From: Helicoverpa zea
Taxonomy: Eukaryota; Arthropoda; Insecta; Lepidoptera; Noctuidae
DNA: 64,000 nt
NCBI RefSeq assembly: GCF_022581195.2
Contig: NC_061482.1
Location: forward strand, 558,001 to 622,000
Direction of reading: 5' to 3'
The translations under genes were made by a program, and so were the position numbers. The notes beneath the pieces are model-generated. The model was not told where the DNA came from. It saw only the letters and a program-made list of their open reading frames with translations, and ran no database searches. Below, piece after piece: positions 62,223 to 64,000 of this stretch; position 1 is the stretch's first letter; each line of letters begins with the position of its first letter.

Positions 62223-63169
62223 AGTTCGAGATAACTCTAAGAAATGTCACATAAGTAGTAATTTCCATAACATTATGTCATGATATATCGAAAATATATT
62301 ATTTATTATTCGAATAAAACGCGTTGAGCAGACTTATCTCGTTGTATGGCTTGTTCTTGTGATTAGCGGAAAGGTCAAAGATGTTATCTGTAGGTACTAA
62401 TATTAGATACGTGAAAGTACCTTTATGTCGCGCTTTCACGCCAAAACTTCTTAATTGACTTAAATAAACAGATAGAATAGCAAGAGAAGTTCCCCAGCTT
62501 CCCGTTATAGCAATTTTTTGACTAGGTATATTTGAATAACAAAAGGTAACCTTAACATATTTAACACATGATCTCATGAAATCCCGGGGAGATTAAATAA
62601 AAATAGTAAAATAAATGTTTTATTTCAATAACATATTACAGGAAACGGTGCTATCAATTTTATACCAATTTAAAAAGAGCTTTAAATATCGACTTTGAGA
62701 GAAATAAATATTTACCCTGCTCTTTTGAACGAAATTAATAGTATTTACGCTTCTCTTTTGACGAAATACTCATATTTATTTTCAGCATATTTAACCTGTA
62801 AAGAGAATAAACAAGTGAGCCTATAGCCAGCGTTTCATTTCTCTGAAAAGAATGAAGCGTAATTCGGTACGAAGAAATAAATATCTGCAGAAATCCTTCG
62901 AGCTAGTATGACCTATTTATAAGAAAGTATTACATGATTCATGAAGTTATATATGCAGAACCACAATAATGAATCGCAGCCGAGGAGTTTGATGTCATTA
63001 GCTCCCAGCGGCCGCAAGCAATTAATTTATTAACGCTTAATTTAAATTCAATCTGCGCCGCTGCCTATTATCCTACTAATGAAGGATGTGTGTAAATTAC
63101 AGGAATATTATATTTTACGAGTATTTACTTTTTAAAGCCTTGTCTCTATGCAGCTACCTATGCATTTAT
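62223..63169. other. Spacer, nothing recognised
   Basis: AT-rich; the 92-codon frame at 62299-62577 has no domain or splice support. Confidence 0.4.
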
Positions 63170-63295
63170 CGACCATTGGGGGAAGCGGGATTGTTCGAAA
63201 GAGATATCGCGGCCTTGGTACATAAAGGGCTTAGGAAGGAACATGATAAGTTTTAGTCAGTAAAAGCCTGACACTCCCTCATGCTGCACCCACGG
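63170..63295 (+). repeat. R1/TRAS-type LINE 3' UTR fragment
   Basis: AAGCGGGATTGTTCGAAAGAG through TTTTAGTCAGTAAAAGCCTG matches the 3' UTR at 11.25-11.35 kb. Confidence 0.45.
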
Positions 63296-63450
63296 TCATT
63301 TGAACGTCTTTTGTAGTCGGTACAGGTGGTCGGAAGCCAAGAAGTTTGACTGATACCAAGTGGTATGTGCTTGCCCGTGAAACTGGGTTGAAGAGGTTAG
63401 ATGAGCAGTAATACTCACCTGCAACCAGTAAGACTGGAAGCCGACCATCT
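63296..63450 (+). mobile_element. SINE body, decayed
   Basis: GTCATTTGAACGTCTTTTG through GTAAGACTGGAAGCCGACC. It follows the R1-type fragment directly. Confidence 0.5.
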
Positions 63451-64000
63451 ATAACCTATGGATGATGCTGACGATTTCCAAAACAGAATGATACTTACAC
63501 CTACTACCAAGTAGCCAGTCGGTTTTAGCCTAAATTAACACAATTACTAGGCTTCAGAATATTGTATTCGTGTGGTTAATAACATAATTAGCAGTAATTG
63601 TCTACAATAATGAGGGTGCATCACGTACGTAAGTCACGTGGCCGTATTGAATGGACGGAGTGCCACCGAGTCTAATGTCTGATACGCGTGAAATACCTAC
63701 TTACAGCTGATCAATAAATTATCCTGTTTTTTGGACTTTACTATCGGGAAATAGAACACTGATGTTTCTAATTGAAGATACAACCACTGATTGAATTTCC
63801 CCATTTTCAAATGATGACAATGATAATGTGTGACAAAGGAATCGTTATTTAATAATTAAATATTTATTTTACTTCTGCATACTATCATAACATTGTGTCC
63901 GAAAGATTACACTTCGAGTACAAAAATGAAGAACCAATCTTATACTTACATTACCTATGTAAGTCAGTCAATTTATCCCCAAGAGGGGGGTGCTATTAAC
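63451..64000. other. Right edge, nothing recognised
   Basis: AT-rich, no supported exon or repeat. Confidence 0.4.

Noticed and set aside
32373..64000. Search for a second ferlin exon
   Set aside because: I read the plus strand for a C2A continuation (FYSRV-like text after an acceptor) and found nothing convincing; the exon may lie outside the window.
1..64000. Bacterial defence systems, toxin-antitoxin pairs, phage or viral genes
   Set aside because: The window is an insect chromosome with introns and LINEs; no such genes are visible.

Overview
This is an AT-rich, repeat-dense nuclear window from an insect, most likely a moth (Lepidoptera, noctuid-like). The evidence is split genes with insect-type exons and GT-AG introns, non-LTR retrotransposons, tRNA- and 5S-headed SINEs, short Helitron-like elements and many MITEs of types common in moths. 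There are no bacterial operons, CRISPR arrays or phage genes, and I see no LTR retrotransposon or viral gene. All calls come from reading the sequence; no search was run.

Gene content is low. (1) 103-5294, minus strand: a complete four-exon gene for a 121-residue secreted cysteine-rich protein with one textbook EGF-like domain. All three introns are phase 1. (2) 10223-24911, minus strand: a complete six-exon gene for a phytanoyl-CoA dioxygenase domain-containing protein (PHYHD1 type, 291 residues) with its Fe(II)/2-oxoglutarate ligands in place. Its first coding exon has only eight codons and lies behind an intron of about 10 kb. (3) 32294-32372, plus strand: the likely first coding exon of a ferlin (otoferlin-like) C2-domain gene running out to the right. 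The right half of the window may be its first intron, but I found no second exon.

Mobile DNA makes up most of what else can be recognised. LINE family 1 has two copies: 27478-30278, 5'-truncated and carrying a nested MITE, and 50744 to about 55835, with ORF1 and ORF2. Both end in a TTTGAG-repeat tail. LINE family 2 has one copy, 38474 to about 42573, with an open ORF2, a 5'-truncated ORF1 and a TAAA-repeat tail. Fragments of RTE-type and R1/TRAS-type LINEs are scattered about. DNA transposon derivatives with visible ends include hAT (23843-24714, exact 8-bp duplication), Tc1-like (25624-26601), pogo-like (47249-47783), Harbinger-like (27842-27979, 47835-48232, 59729-60158) and several unclassified inverted-repeat elements. 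Many short repeats begin with TC and end in a small hairpin plus CTAG, between host A and T, which are the marks of non-autonomous Helitrons. At least ten copies or fragments of one SINE body are present, some with a tRNA-like head and one with a 5S rRNA-like head.

The genes show no sign of working together as a pathway; they are ordinary neighbours on a chromosome. The most useful observations are the reconstructed gene models, the clean target-site duplications, the internal empty-site comparison for the MITE inside LINE 1, and a LINE ORF2 with no upstream ATG. I found no convincing new biological system.
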